From Streptomyces sp. P9-A4 (GTDB taxonomy: Bacteria > Actinomycetota > Actinomycetes > Streptomycetales > Streptomycetaceae), in the NCBI RefSeq assembly GCF_036634195.1, contig NZ_JAZIFY010000001.1:2490501-2554500 (forward strand): DNA of 64,000 nucleotides, in the 5' to 3' direction. A program made the position numbers and the translations under genes. Below, piece by piece: positions 1 to 8,673 of this stretch. The number at the start of each line of letters is the position of its first letter. Position 1 is the first letter of the stretch. The notes beneath the pieces are model-generated. The model saw only the letters and a program-made list of their open reading frames with translations, made no database searches and was not told where the DNA came from.

Positions 1-2005
1 CGCCGTTCTCGATGCCGCGTGACGCGGCGTCCGACGGGTTGATCGTCACGGGCTCACGGCCGCGGATCTTCGAACTGAGGCTGTGGCCACCGTTGTCGTA
101 CTGGCTGTGCAGGCGGGAAGCGGGCTGATTCGAGATCAGATGCAGCGGGAATCGTTCCGCCAGATCGCCACGAAGCCACTCGGCCGGTTCGAACCAGGCC
201 GGATGCCCGGCGCAGTCGTCGTAGCCGAACGAGTCGATCTCCTCGGAGAAGATCTCGATCCGGCCCGAGGGCGTCGGCACGGGGAACCGCTGCGGATCCG
301 AGCGGAGCGCCTCGAAGCTGCCGGGATACGGCCCCGTCGACGCCGGCAACTCGGCGGCGGAGTTTCGCCAGAAGTCGTCGAAGCTCGGCAAGGCGGCATC
401 GTCGCCGAGTTCGGCCTTCGTCTGCTCGTAAAGGTGCCGGACCCATTCGATCTCGGAGCGCGACTCCGTGAACTCCCGCTCGTATCCGAGCCGGGAGGCC
501 AAGGCGGTGAAGATGTGGTGGTCGGTGCGCGACTCACCCGCCGGCTCGCGGACCTTCGGCATCGCGGTGAGGTGGGGGTCCGAGAATCCGGCGGCGAAGT
601 CGTCGCGCTCCAGGCTGGTGGCGACAGGAAGGACGATGTCCGCGAACTTGGCCGTGGTGTTCCACCAGGCCTCGTGAACCACCACCGTGTCAGGAGTCTG
701 CCAGGCCCGGGTCAGCCGATGGAGGTCCTGGTGGTGGTGGAACGGGTTCCCTCCGCACCAGTAGATCAGGCGAAGCTCGGGCAGCGTGAGGCGCCGGCCG
801 TCGTAGTCGATGGTCCTGCCCGGATGCAGCAGGGTGTCGGCGATCCGCGCGACGGGGATGAAATCCGGCACGGGGTTGGAAGCCCCGGGGAACGCCGCCA
901 CGGAGGGGCGGCCCCTGGCGACGCCGGTCGCGTCCATCGTCGCGTAACCCGCGCCCCAGCCGCAGCCGGGCCGGCCCATCGAGCCCGCCATGGCGGCCAG
1001 CACGACGGACATCCAGATCGGCTGTTCGCCGTGGTCCGCCCGCTGCACCGCGTAGTTGACCATGACGAGTGAACGCCGTGTGGTGAGGCGGCGAGCGAGG
1101 TCGGTGATCGCGTCGCGGCTGATGCCCGTGATCCTCGCCGCCCAGGCGGCATCCTTGGGGACGCCATCGGGCTCGCCGACCAGGTAGGAGGCGAAGCGGT
1201 CGAATCCGACACAGCACCGGCGAAGGAAGTCCTCGTCGTGCCACCCGTTGACCAGCATCGTGTGTGCGATTCCGAGCATCGCGGTGGTGTCGGTATTGGG
1301 CACGACGGGCAGCCACTCGGCGTCGAGGAAGCCGGCGGCATCGCTGCGGATGGGGCTGATGTTCACGAACCGCACCCCGGCCTCACGGCACCGGCGCTGC
1401 AGGTTCCGCGTCTGGTGCCTGGCCAGCCCACCAGGGTTGATCTGGCTGTTCTTGAGGGCCAGCCCTCCGAACGCCACCACCAACTCACAGTTCTCGGCGA
1501 TCTCGTCCCACATCGGCATCCGGGACTGGTAGCTCCACGGATGCCCGCCGATCACATGGGGGAGGACGACCTCCAGAGCCGCGGTGCTGTACGTGTTGCG
1601 AGAGTCGGTGTATCCCCCGCCCAAGGCCAGGAACCGATGGAGTTGCCCCTGCGCGTTGTGGAAGCCGCCCGCACTCGCCCAGCCGTAGGATCCGCCGAAC
1701 ACCGCGCTGTCTCCGTGCTGTGAGCGAACTCGAAGCAGTTCATCGCTCACCAGCGTGATCGCGTCGTCCCAGCTCACCTCCACGAAGGCATCCGCGCCTC
1801 TGGCCGTGTCGTGGACGCGCGGCAGGCCGTTCAGCCAGCCCTTGCGCACCGCGGGGCGCAGCACGCGAGCGCTGTCGTCGGCGGCTGCCACCATTCCGGG
1901 GCCAATGGGTGACGGCACGGGGTCATCGCCCCTCGGCTCGATGCGCACCAACCGGCCGGAGTCGACCACCGCGATGAAACTGCCCCAGTGCGTCGCGACC
2001 GGCAT
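1..2005 (-). CDS. Molybdopterin-dependent sulfoxide/N-oxide reductase (BisC/TorA/DMSO reductase family), 3' end cut by window edge
   Basis: About 668 codons are visible; the C-terminus lies beyond position 1. The protein starts MPVATHWGSF and keeps the DPVPSPI and RPAVRKGWL signatures of biotin-sulfoxide/TMAO/DMSO reductases. The segment GGSYGWASAGGFHNAQ (about residues 104-119) matches the region of Rhodobacter DMSO reductase that holds the Ser ligand of Mo, so Ser111 is the likely ligand. Near the edge, HLISNQPASRLHSQYD is the molybdopterin-dinucleotide-binding domain. No Tat signal and no N-terminal Fe-S Cys cluster are visible, which suggests a cytoplasmic enzyme. An in-frame GTG four codons upstream (2017) is an alternative start; neither has a strong ribosome site. 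The substrate (biotin sulfoxide, methionine sulfoxide or TMAO) cannot be decided. Confidence 0.85.
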   Translation of the reverse strand, partial: MPVATHWGSFIAVVDSGRLVRIEPRGDDPVPSPIGPGMVAAADDSARVLRPAVRKGWLNGLPRVHDTARGADAFVEVSWDDAITLVSDELLRVRSQHGDSAVFGGSYGWASAGGFHNAQGQLHRFLALGGGYTDSRNTYSTAALEVVLPHVIGGHPWSYQSRMPMWDEIAENCELVVAFGGLALKNSQINPGGLARHQTRNLQRRCREAGVRFVNISPIRSDAAGFLDAEWLPVVPNTDTTAMLGIAHTMLVNGWHDEDFLRRCCVGFDRFASYLVGEPDGVPKDAAWAARITGISRDAITDLARRLTTRRSLVMVNYAVQRADHGEQPIWMSVVLAAMAGSMGRPGCGWGAGYATMDATGVARGRPSVAAFPGASNPVPDFIPVARIADTLLHPGRTIDYDGRRLTLPELRLIYWCGGNPFHHHQDLHRLTRAWQTPDTVVVHEAWWNTTAKFADIVLPVATSLERDDFAAGFSDPHLTAMPKVREPAGESRTDHHIFTALASRLGYEREFTESRSEIEWVRHLYEQTKAELGDDAALPSFDDFWRNSAAELPASTGPYPGSFEALRSDPQRFPVPTPSGRIEIFSEEIDSFGYDDCAGHPAWFEPAEWLRGDLAERFPLHLISNQPASRLHSQYDNGGHSLSSKIRGREPVTINPSDAASRGIENG

Positions 2006-2447
2006 GCGTCGTTCCACCGTGCATCAACTCCATCCCTGAAGTTTCCGCTGCTCTCGGACAACGGTCGGTCGACGGTCCGCGGGACGGAGACTTCCCCCGT
2101 GGCCGCCTGCCCAACCCCGTCGGTGGAACCGTCGCCTTCGACCTGGGCGACTCGGCGACACCGCCCTCACGGCCGCCCTGCCGTCGCTCGTCCCCGGCGA
2201 ACCGGGCAGCAGCCGCTCCCCCGCCCAGGCCCTCCCTACGCCCCCACCGGCGTCCACCCCACCGACAGCCCGAAGGTTCCGGTCGGCTTCGTGCTCACCT
2301 TTCGGACTTTCTTCCCCAAGCGCCTTGGCGCGCACTTCCGTTGGAGTACTCGCCCTCTATCCTTCTACAGTGATGTAGAGGCACGGGGTGGGCTCGCGCA
2401 GCCCGTGCTCGACCCGTACACGTACGTAAGAAGGAGTGAACGCCACG
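2006..2447. other. Intergenic region between two divergent genes
   Basis: This 442-bp stretch separates the minus-strand Mo-enzyme start from the plus-strand Spo0M-like gene. I see no credible gene in it. Several long open frames cross it, but none has a recognisable product or ribosome site. Its clearest element is the palindrome at 2364-2379, listed separately. Confidence 0.5.
2364..2379. promoter_or_regulatory. Palindromic operator candidate, copy 1 (TCTACA-N4-TGTAGA)
   Basis: The sequence TCTACAGTGATGTAGA is an inverted repeat with 6-bp arms and a 4-bp spacer, about 70 bp upstream of the Spo0M-like start. The same arms with the same spacing recur at 3890-3905. CTACA/TGTAG half-sites are typical of BlaI/CopY/MecI-family repressors, though those usually have a shorter spacer. 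The regulator itself is not in the window. Confidence 0.6.
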
Positions 2448-3482
2448 ATGGTGTTCAAGCGGCTGCTCGGATCCCTCGGCGTCGGCGCCCCCTCGGTGGA
2501 CACCGTCCTCGACCCCGGCGCGGTGACGCCGGGCGGCGGTCTGGCCGGTCAGGTCCATCTGAAGGGCGGCGACGCCGACTTCACGATCGAGCACATCACC
2601 CTCGAACTCGTCGCCCGCGTCGAGGCCGAGCACGAGGACGGCGAGTCCGAGGGCACGGTCGTCTTCGAGCGTTTCACCGTCGGTGGCGGCTTCCGCCTCT
2701 CCGCGGGCGAGCTGCGCACCGTCCCGTTCGGCGTCAACCTGCCCTGGGAGACCCCGATCACCGAGCTGTACGGCCAGGGCCTCGGCATCACCCTGGGCGT
2801 ACGGACCGAACTCGGCATCTCCGGCGCCAGGGACAAGGGCGACCTCGACCCCCTCGCGGTGCGGCCCCTGCCGGTCCAGGAGGCGATCCTCGAAGCCCTC
2901 GGCCGGCTCGGCTTCGGCTTCCGGTCCGCCGGCCTCGAACTCGGGCACATCCGGGGGACGGGGCAACAGCTGCCCTTCTACCAGGAGATCGAGGTCACGC
3001 CCTCGCCCCAGTACGCGTCCCAGGTCAACGAGATCGAGGTGACCTTCCTCGCCGGGCCGGCCGGAGTCGATGTCGTCCTGGAGGCCGACAAGCGCGGCGG
3101 GTTCTTCTCCGAGGGCCAGGACACCGTCACTCGCTTCACCGTCAGCCACCACGGCGTCGACCGGATCGACTGGAACGCCGAAGTCGGCTCCTGGATGCGG
3201 CAGCTGGTCGAGCACCGCGCCGCGCACGGATCGCACGGGTCGCACGGGTCGCACGCCGCATACGGATCCCACGGATCCCACGATTCCTACGGCCACAGCC
3301 ACGGCCACAGCGACAGCCACGGGCATCACTCCGGTCCCGGCATGGGCACCGCCGTCGCGGCCGGAGCCGCCGGGCTCGCCGTGGGGGTCGTCGGCGGCAT
3401 GGTCGCGGCCGAAGTCGTCGACGAGATCGGTGACTTCTTCGAGGGCGACGAGGAAGAGGACGAGAGCGGCGACGAGGACTGA
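2448..3482 (+). CDS. Spo0M-like (SpoOM family) sporulation-control protein with His-rich tail
   Basis: This 344-residue protein begins MVFKRLLGSLGVGAPSVDTV and has the arrestin-like beta-sandwich sequence of the SpoOM family (about residues 1-255), including HITLELVARVEAE. Spo0M homologues influence sporulation and cell-division behaviour in Bacillus; the Streptomyces role is not established. Residues about 263-300 are a Gly-Ser-His tract with repeated HGSHGSHGS and HSHGHS units, followed by an Ala/Gly/Val-rich hydrophobic stretch and an acidic tail ending EEEDESGDED. AAGGAG at 2431-2436 precedes ATG 2448 by 11 bases; an upstream in-frame GTG at 2436 overlaps that site and was rejected. The palindrome at 2364-2379 probably controls it. 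Confidence 0.85.
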   Translation: MVFKRLLGSLGVGAPSVDTVLDPGAVTPGGGLAGQVHLKGGDADFTIEHITLELVARVEAEHEDGESEGTVVFERFTVGGGFRLSAGELRTVPFGVNLPWETPITELYGQGLGITLGVRTELGISGARDKGDLDPLAVRPLPVQEAILEALGRLGFGFRSAGLELGHIRGTGQQLPFYQEIEVTPSPQYASQVNEIEVTFLAGPAGVDVVLEADKRGGFFSEGQDTVTRFTVSHHGVDRIDWNAEVGSWMRQLVEHRAAHGSHGSHGSHAAYGSHGSHDSYGHSHGHSDSHGHHSGPGMGTAVAAGAAGLAVGVVGGMVAAEVVDEIGDFFEGDEEEDESGDED

Positions 3483-3487
3483 GAGCG

Positions 3488-3556
3488 GCGGGACGGGGCC
3501 GGGAGCCGCGGGACGGGGGCCGGGAGCCGCAGGGCGGGAGCCGGGAGCCGCGGCGG
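3488..3556. repeat. Short tandem G-rich repeat between convergent genes
   Basis: About three imperfect copies of a roughly 20-bp unit containing GGGCCGGGAGCCGC lie just after the Spo0M-like stop codon and before the end of the convergent Cys/His-rich gene. The unit spacing varies by one or two bases. It may serve as a transcription barrier or be replication-slippage debris; no U-tract is present. Confidence 0.55.
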
Positions 3557-3622
3557 TCGCGGTGCTCGGAGGCATCGACCGTCGCGGCGCCCGGAGGGGG
3601 CTCCGGTCGCGCGGGTGGCGGG

Positions 3623-3868
3623 CTACGCCAGGTCCGTCAGGTCCTCCGCGAACACCTGCGACAACGGCTGCGGCCCCACGTACTGCCGGCAGTTGCACTG
3701 CCCGGCCTCGTACCGCAGCGGCTTCTTCGTCTCGTCCCAGGCCGTCGGCACCTCGACGCGTTCGTGGCACCGACCCTGCTTGTCGTGCTTCGCCAGGTGG
3801 CGGGTGCACCCGCACACCGGCTCCGGCACAGGAGGGGGCGGGCCCCACAGCACGGCCGCGCTCCGCAC
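3623..3868 (-). CDS. Small Cys/His-rich hypothetical protein, probable zinc binder
   Basis: This gives an 81-residue protein if it starts at GTG 3868. It holds CGC at residues 19-21, His24 and His28, CH at 34-35 and CNC at 58-60. The pattern CxC, HxxxH, CH, CxC suggests a bound metal, probably Zn. The C-terminal segment RQYVGPQPLSQVFAEDLTD has the look of a real conserved end, whereas the same bases in the plus frame do not. The start is uncertain because the frame stays open upstream. The gene is divergent from the tatA-like gene and shares with it the palindrome at 3890-3905. Function is unknown. Confidence 0.6.
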   Translation of the reverse strand: MRSAAVLWGPPPPVPEPVCGCTRHLAKHDKQGRCHERVEVPTAWDETKKPLRYEAGQCNCRQYVGPQPLSQVFAEDLTDLA

Positions 3869-3889
3869 CTCACCGCACTTCCCGCATCT

Positions 3890-3905
3890 TCTACAGCACT
3901 GTAGA
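3890..3905. promoter_or_regulatory. Palindromic operator candidate, copy 2 (TCTACA-N4-TGTAGA)
   Basis: TCTACAGCACTGTAGA has the same 6-bp arms and 4-bp spacing as the palindrome at 2364-2379; here the inner bases extend symmetry to CTACAG-CA-CTGTAG. It lies between the divergent Cys/His-rich gene and the tatA-like gene, so one bound repressor could control both. A BlaI/CopY-type regulator is an inference from the half-site. Confidence 0.65.
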
Positions 3906-3991
3906 TTCAGGCTCCTGGACGACACCGGGAAGGGGTCGCCCCCGGCGGCACCGCAGGCCGCAGGCCCCGATTCCACAGGGAGTGGAGAACA

Positions 3992-4225
3992 GTGTTCGGA
4001 ATCAGCGAGATCGCCATCCTCCTCATCGTCGTCATCGTCCTGCTCGGCGCCAAGAAGCTCCCCGAGCTGGCGCGGAACGCGGGCAAGGCCGCGCGCATCC
4101 TCAAGAGCGAGAGCAAGGCGATGAAGACCGAGGGCGCGCCGGAACCGCAGGTGACCTACCAGGTCACCGACGCACCGGCCACGCCGGGAAGCACGGGCGG
4201 GGGTACGGGCGCGGGCGCCAAGTGA
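3992..4225 (+). CDS. tatA: TatA/E-family twin-arginine translocase subunit
   Basis: The 77-residue protein has the classic TatA layout: one membrane helix (about residues 4-19, ISEIAILLIVVIVLLGAKK), the hinge KLPELAR, an amphipathic helix (residues 23-45) and a disordered Gly-rich tail. TatA oligomers form the passage for folded Tat substrates. There is no tatC nearby, so this is probably an accessory copy beside the core Tat genes elsewhere. The GTG start follows AGGGAGTGGAGAACA. It lies about 90 bp downstream of the palindrome at 3890-3905, so its expression may be conditional, unlike a housekeeping Tat gene. Confidence 0.85.
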   Translation: MFGISEIAILLIVVIVLLGAKKLPELARNAGKAARILKSESKAMKTEGAPEPQVTYQVTDAPATPGSTGGGTGAGAK

Positions 4226-4316
4226 GCCCGGTCCTCGGCGCGCCGCCCGTCGCGAAGGACCTTCCGGACGACGCCCCGCCGGGGACGGCCTCCCGCCGCC
4301 CCCGGACTTCATTCCG

Positions 4317-5654
4317 TCAGCGGAGCGGGTGGTTCAGGCGGACGCGGACCAGGGTTGTTTCCACGTCGCTGTCCACCAGGCGGCCGTTCGCGTCGAAGGC
4401 CGACGGGCCGTCCGTCATGCCGAAGTCGTTGTCGTTGAGGAGGACGAGGGTCGACGAGCCCTCGACGGCGATGCCCTCGATCTTGCCGGGGACCCCCTCG
4501 ACGGTGTTCAGGTCGACCACCAGGCGCTTGGCCAGGAACGGGGCCTTCGCCGGCGTCGTGTCGTCGAGCTGCTCCAGGGTCGGGGCGGCCGCGCCGTCCC
4601 ACGGCGAGCCGAGGATGTCGGCGCCGCGGCGGAGGCGTACCTCGTAGACGCGGGCGGACTTGTCGGTGCGCTCCTGCACGAGGAGGCGGTCGCCGCCGAG
4701 CGCGACGACGGAGGAGATCTTCAGCTCGGAGGTCTTCGTCTGGCCGGGCTCGACCTCGCCGACCGCGTCGAAGCGGTACGCGTACTCGGCCGTGACCCGG
4801 TTCTGGCGCGGCGAGAAGCGCACCAGGCGGGTGTTGCGGGAGTCCTCGCCGGTGGCCTTGTCGGGGTTGAGCAGCGGGCTCTGGAGCGCCATCACCAGGT
4901 CGCCGTCGGGCAGCAGCGCGAGGCCCTCGAAGCCGCGGTTGACCTTACGCTTGAGGAAGATCGACGGCAGCGACTCGATCACCGGGTAGTCGGCGCCGGT
5001 CAGGTTCAGGCCCTTGGGCACATGGCGGGCGAGCACCCGGCCCTTCGCGGAGACGTGCACCAGGGACGGCCCGTACTCGTCGACCAGCCAGAAGCTGCCG
5101 TCGCGGTCGCGGACCAGGCCCTCGGTGTCGAGGCCGTTGGGGTCGTACGCGAGCGGGGTCGAGGCGTCGTAGTTGTACGGGGCCTCGTCGCGGCCCCGCT
5201 GGTTCGGCAGGCCGGTGACGGGCGCGCCGGACGCGGTGGTGAGCGGGATGGACTTCAGGACCTGGATCCGGCCGCCGACCGCGCGGATCTTCACGATCGC
5301 CGGGTCGAAGCCGGGGACCGGGAAGGTGCGCCGCTTGTCCTTGCCGACCGCGATCTGGCCGTTGGGGCCGCGGTCGGTGACCGTCCAGTACTCCCCGCGC
5401 CGCCCGGCCGGGTACAGGTCACTGCCGATGCCGCCCAGGTCGACGTCCCGGTCGTCGTCGACGCTGCCGGGCAGCAGGCCGTTGCTGAAGCCGGCCAGCG
5501 GGATGTCGGGCAGGGTCGACGTGGAGACGACGCGGGCGGCGGAACCGTGCCGCGCCGGCTCCGCCTCGGCCGTCCCCATGACCGCCGTGATCGCGAGCGC
5601 GGCGGTGAGGGGCAGTACCACGACGGCAGGCCGGCGCAGGAGGCGCGGATTCAT
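4317..5654 (-). CDS. Secreted esterase-like/phytase-like beta-propeller protein (PF13449 type)
   Basis: The protein has 445 residues. A Sec-type signal peptide (MNPRLLRRPAVVVLPLTAAL, cleavage near TAEAEPA) is followed by a phytase-like domain. Supporting motifs are GGIGSDL and YWTVTDRGPNGQI near the N-terminus, LDTEGLVRDRDGSFWLVDEYGPS in the middle, and NRGFEGLALLPDG. Family members are exported and annotated as esterase-like or phytase-like; the true substrate is rarely known. The start at ATG 5654 was chosen because AGGGAG lies 8 bases upstream; an open extension to 5702 lacks a ribosome site and would bury the signal peptide. It converges with the tatA-like gene. The signal sequence contains no twin arginine followed by a Tat-like consensus. 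Confidence 0.85.
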   Translation of the reverse strand: MNPRLLRRPAVVVLPLTAALAITAVMGTAEAEPARHGSAARVVSTSTLPDIPLAGFSNGLLPGSVDDDRDVDLGGIGSDLYPAGRRGEYWTVTDRGPNGQIAVGKDKRRTFPVPGFDPAIVKIRAVGGRIQVLKSIPLTTASGAPVTGLPNQRGRDEAPYNYDASTPLAYDPNGLDTEGLVRDRDGSFWLVDEYGPSLVHVSAKGRVLARHVPKGLNLTGADYPVIESLPSIFLKRKVNRGFEGLALLPDGDLVMALQSPLLNPDKATGEDSRNTRLVRFSPRQNRVTAEYAYRFDAVGEVEPGQTKTSELKISSVVALGGDRLLVQERTDKSARVYEVRLRRGADILGSPWDGAAAPTLEQLDDTTPAKAPFLAKRLVVDLNTVEGVPGKIEGIAVEGSSTLVLLNDNDFGMTDGPSAFDANGRLVDSDVETTLVRVRLNHPLR

Positions 5655-5793
5655 CTGAACTCCCTTTGAACGTGTGGATGTCACCCGTGGAGGCGGCCTC
5701 ATGGTCTATTTCCGGCCACAACGACGGGCATCGTCCGCACGACGACGAGGAGAGCCCTGGATGAACGCGCGGCTCCGCGCCCGCGAACCTCTT

Positions 5794-6708
5794 CTAGTAG
5801 CGGTCGAGGATCAGCTGTGTCTTCAGGATGTCCCCGTGGTGGAGCCAGCCGTTGGCCTCGGCGACCGCGATCGCGTCGCCGTGCAGGTCGGCCGCGTCGG
5901 CGTACGAGTCCGTCTTGAAGGACAGCTCGACGACGTATTCCGTACCCGTGCCGCTCGCCCCGACGACCGGCAGCACCTCGATGCTCGCGTCGTCCGAGCC
6001 GCCCCACGCCCCGCCGTACACCTTCGCGGTCACCGGGCCGTGCGCGCGGGACGCCTTGAGGGTGTTCGTGCCCCAGGCGGTGCCGCGCCAGTCGGCCAGC
6101 TTGCCGGGGATGTCGTTGACGAGCCAGCCGCGGCCGGTGGTGCTCGTCGGCAGCGTCGTGCCCGAGTAGCCGCTCGCGCTGTGGCTCTTGTCGTTGCTGA
6201 AGCTCAGCGTCTGCTTCGCGTAGCCCCAGTCGACCTCGGCGTCGTAGTTGGTGTCGCCGCTGTCGAAGCCGGCGGCGTTGGCCGCGGTGAGCGCCGCGTC
6301 GATGTCGCCGTCGGTGACGGGGAAGCGCTTCTTGTACGTCTCCTCGAAGGAGGAACCGTCCTTGTGGCGGAGGCGGACGCTCCAGCCCTCGGCGTCGAGC
6401 GCCCGCGCGTCGGTGTCGTAGTAGCTGTACGAGCGGGACTTGGCCGAACCGGTGATGCCGAAGGCCGACTTCACCGCCGCGCTCGGGTTGTGGGAGCCGT
6501 CCAGGGCCGCCGCGGTGAGGTTGATCTTCACCTCGTACGTCGGGACGGCGTTGCCCGCCGCGTACGCCGGCGCGGCCGGGGCGAGGAGCGCGACGGCCGC
6601 CGCGAGGGCGAGGGCCGAACCGACGACGGCCGAACCGGCGGTGTGCGCGCGGCGCGCGCCCCGGGGTGCGGGCGTGGACGTGGACGTGGAGGTGGCGGTG
6701 GAGGTCAT
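5794..6708 (-). CDS. Secreted hypothetical protein with CYTH-like features
   Basis: This 304-residue protein has a long Thr/Ser-rich N-terminus, a hydrophobic signal segment (VVGSALALAAAVALLAPAAP) and an Ala-x-Ala cleavage site before GNAVPTYEVK. The mature part shows motifs that resemble the CYTH (triphosphate tunnel) fold: YEVKINL at its start, WSVRLRHKDGSS followed by YKKRFPV, then EVDW, a Glu strand SIEVLPV and YVVELSFKTDS. CYTH enzymes bind triphosphates through paired acidic and basic strand residues; an exported one would be unusual. This assignment is my inference from motif spacing; the safe call is a conserved secreted protein. Start at ATG 6708 has no clear ribosome site. Confidence 0.65.
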   Translation of the reverse strand: MTSTATSTSTSTPAPRGARRAHTAGSAVVGSALALAAAVALLAPAAPAYAAGNAVPTYEVKINLTAAALDGSHNPSAAVKSAFGITGSAKSRSYSYYDTDARALDAEGWSVRLRHKDGSSFEETYKKRFPVTDGDIDAALTAANAAGFDSGDTNYDAEVDWGYAKQTLSFSNDKSHSASGYSGTTLPTSTTGRGWLVNDIPGKLADWRGTAWGTNTLKASRAHGPVTAKVYGGAWGGSDDASIEVLPVVGASGTGTEYVVELSFKTDSYADAADLHGDAIAVAEANGWLHHGDILKTQLILDRY

Positions 6709-6879
6709 GCGGACGATGGTCGTGAGGGAGGGTGAGATCCGCGTGTCCCCCGGAGGTGGGTTCGGTGAACCGGCGGCGTCCGGAGCCCCTGACACGGGCA
6801 CACGCCCCCGAAGGAACAGCCACGCGCCCGCAGCGCCGGAACGAACTCGGTCCCCCACCGCCGGAGCGACTCGGTCCCC

Positions 6880-8627
6880 CTACCGCCGGAACAAGCTCGC
6901 GCCCACGTCCCTCGGTACCGCCTCCCTGACCGGTGTGCTGTCCGGGCCCGGTACGCGCATCCCGGGGATCGGCACCCGTCGGGTGCGCTGGAGCAGAACC
7001 GATCCGTCGCGCTGCCACACCCGCGTGTACCCGTGGTCCAGGAGCATGGCCACCCGCAGCTGTTGCTCTTCCAGCGAGGTGAACGGGAACGTCCTGCCCT
7101 CGACGCGGAGGAGGACCCAGTCCGCGCCTCTGGGGGTGGCGTCGGCGATGACCACCCGGGTACGGGCGGTCAGCCGGGGCGCGACCGCGTTGTCCGCCTC
7201 CACCGTCGCCCCGTCCGGAATCAGTTCCGCCGCGTCCGCGAGGGCCCGCCGGTCGTCCGGGGCCCGCCACGCGCCCGGCTGGACGAAGAGGACGAGGCCG
7301 AGGGCCACGGCCGCCGTCGAGGCGAGCGCGGTTCCGGTGACCGCCCACCGCCGGAACAGCCGGGGGTGCTTCCCGTGCAGACGCCCGAGCGTCTCCAGGG
7401 CCGCCGTCAGCAGGATCGGCCACAGGAAGGCGTCGTAGTGGTTGATCACCGGCCAGTGGTTCGGATTGTCGGAGAGGACCCGTTCCGCGAGGAGGGGCAC
7501 GGCGAGCAGGAACGTCGGGGAGCCCAGCGGCAGCAGGGCCAGTGTGCCCAGGATCCAGGCCGGCATGCCGACCTTCACGAGGGGCGTGACGGCGACCTGG
7601 AGCAGGACCCACGGGGAGCTGAGGACATGGGTCAGGGCGGCGCCCGGGTCGGCGCCGAGACTCCCGTACGACCAGTAGTAGCCGTCGGGTCCGCCCATCA
7701 CCGGCAGGAACCAGCCGATCACGGCGGCGGACACCAGGGGCCCGCCGAGCGCGAGCGCGATGCCCGTGGCGCGGCCCCCGCCGTGGCCGGCGCGGTGGGC
7801 GCGGGCCGCGAGGACCAGGCCGAAGGCGCCGACGACGAGGCCCATGTCCTCCTTGGCCGTGCACAGCATGAGCGCCCAGCAGGCGGCGGCGCCGTAGCGG
7901 TGGGCGAGGCCCCGCTCCAGCATCAGGAGGGTGAAAGGGACCGCGAAGGCGACCTCATGGAAGCCGTTGTACGAGGAGTTGAGGAGCGGCCACCCCAGGG
8001 CGTACACCAGCCCGGCGAGGTCCGCCGCCCGGCGCACGGCGAGCGGCTCGGTGAGCGGTGCGGGGGGGGCGGCCCGGCGGGGGCGAAGCAGTGCCGGGCG
8101 ATGCGCCGGACCACCGGCACGCCCGCCGCGAACAGCGCGGCCTGGGCGAGGACGAGGACCCTTGGGTCGTCCCACAGCCAGTACAGGGGCGCGAGGAGCG
8201 CGAGGGCCGGGGTGAAGTGGTCGCCGAGGAGGGAGAAGCCGGGCGGGAACTCGTGGTGGACGTTCTTGATGGGCGACCTGGGCAGCTCGAAGTGCGCGTA
8301 CGCGCGGACCGCCTGGTCGAAGATGCCGAGGTCGAAGCCGGTGAGCCGCATCGCGGTCCAGGACTGGAACCCGATGCCGCAACAGACGACGAAGCACAGG
8401 AGGGTCAGCAGGACATCGTGCCGGCGCGACAGGCTCGCCACGACCCCGCCCGGGACCGTCGCCACTGCCGGTGCGGGTGCCGGTGCCGGTGCCGGTGCCA
8501 GTACCGCAACCGCTGCCGCAGCCCCCTCCCCGTACCCCGCACCGCCACCCTCCGCGGACGCCGCACCCCCCGCCTCCCCCTCCGGCGGTCGCGGTGACGT
8601 ACGCGTCGATATGGCATCCATGGCCAT
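6880..8627 (-). pseudogene. DUF2079 polytopic membrane protein, interrupted by a frameshift in a G8 tract
   Basis: The N-terminal part (start ATG 8627) reads through a Pro/Ala-rich leader, a first membrane helix and the family segment FDLGIFDQAV, HHEFPPGFSLLGDHFTP, up to RHCFAPAGPPPP. The C-terminal part continues in another frame from APLTEPLAVRRAADL to the stop at 6880 and includes YNGFHEVAFAVP, CTAKEDMGL and NHWPVINHYDAFLWP. Together they make a normal DUF2079 protein of about 580 residues. The frames change exactly at a run of eight G (8062-8069). One added base, or two removed, restores one frame. It may be a sequencing error, a true mutation or slippage-based variation. The leader also holds a GGTGCC microsatellite (about 8466-8505). 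Confidence 0.8.
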
Positions 8628-8673
8628 GACCCTACGGTGCGTCTATATGACTCCATGGAGGGAGAATCGGCCC

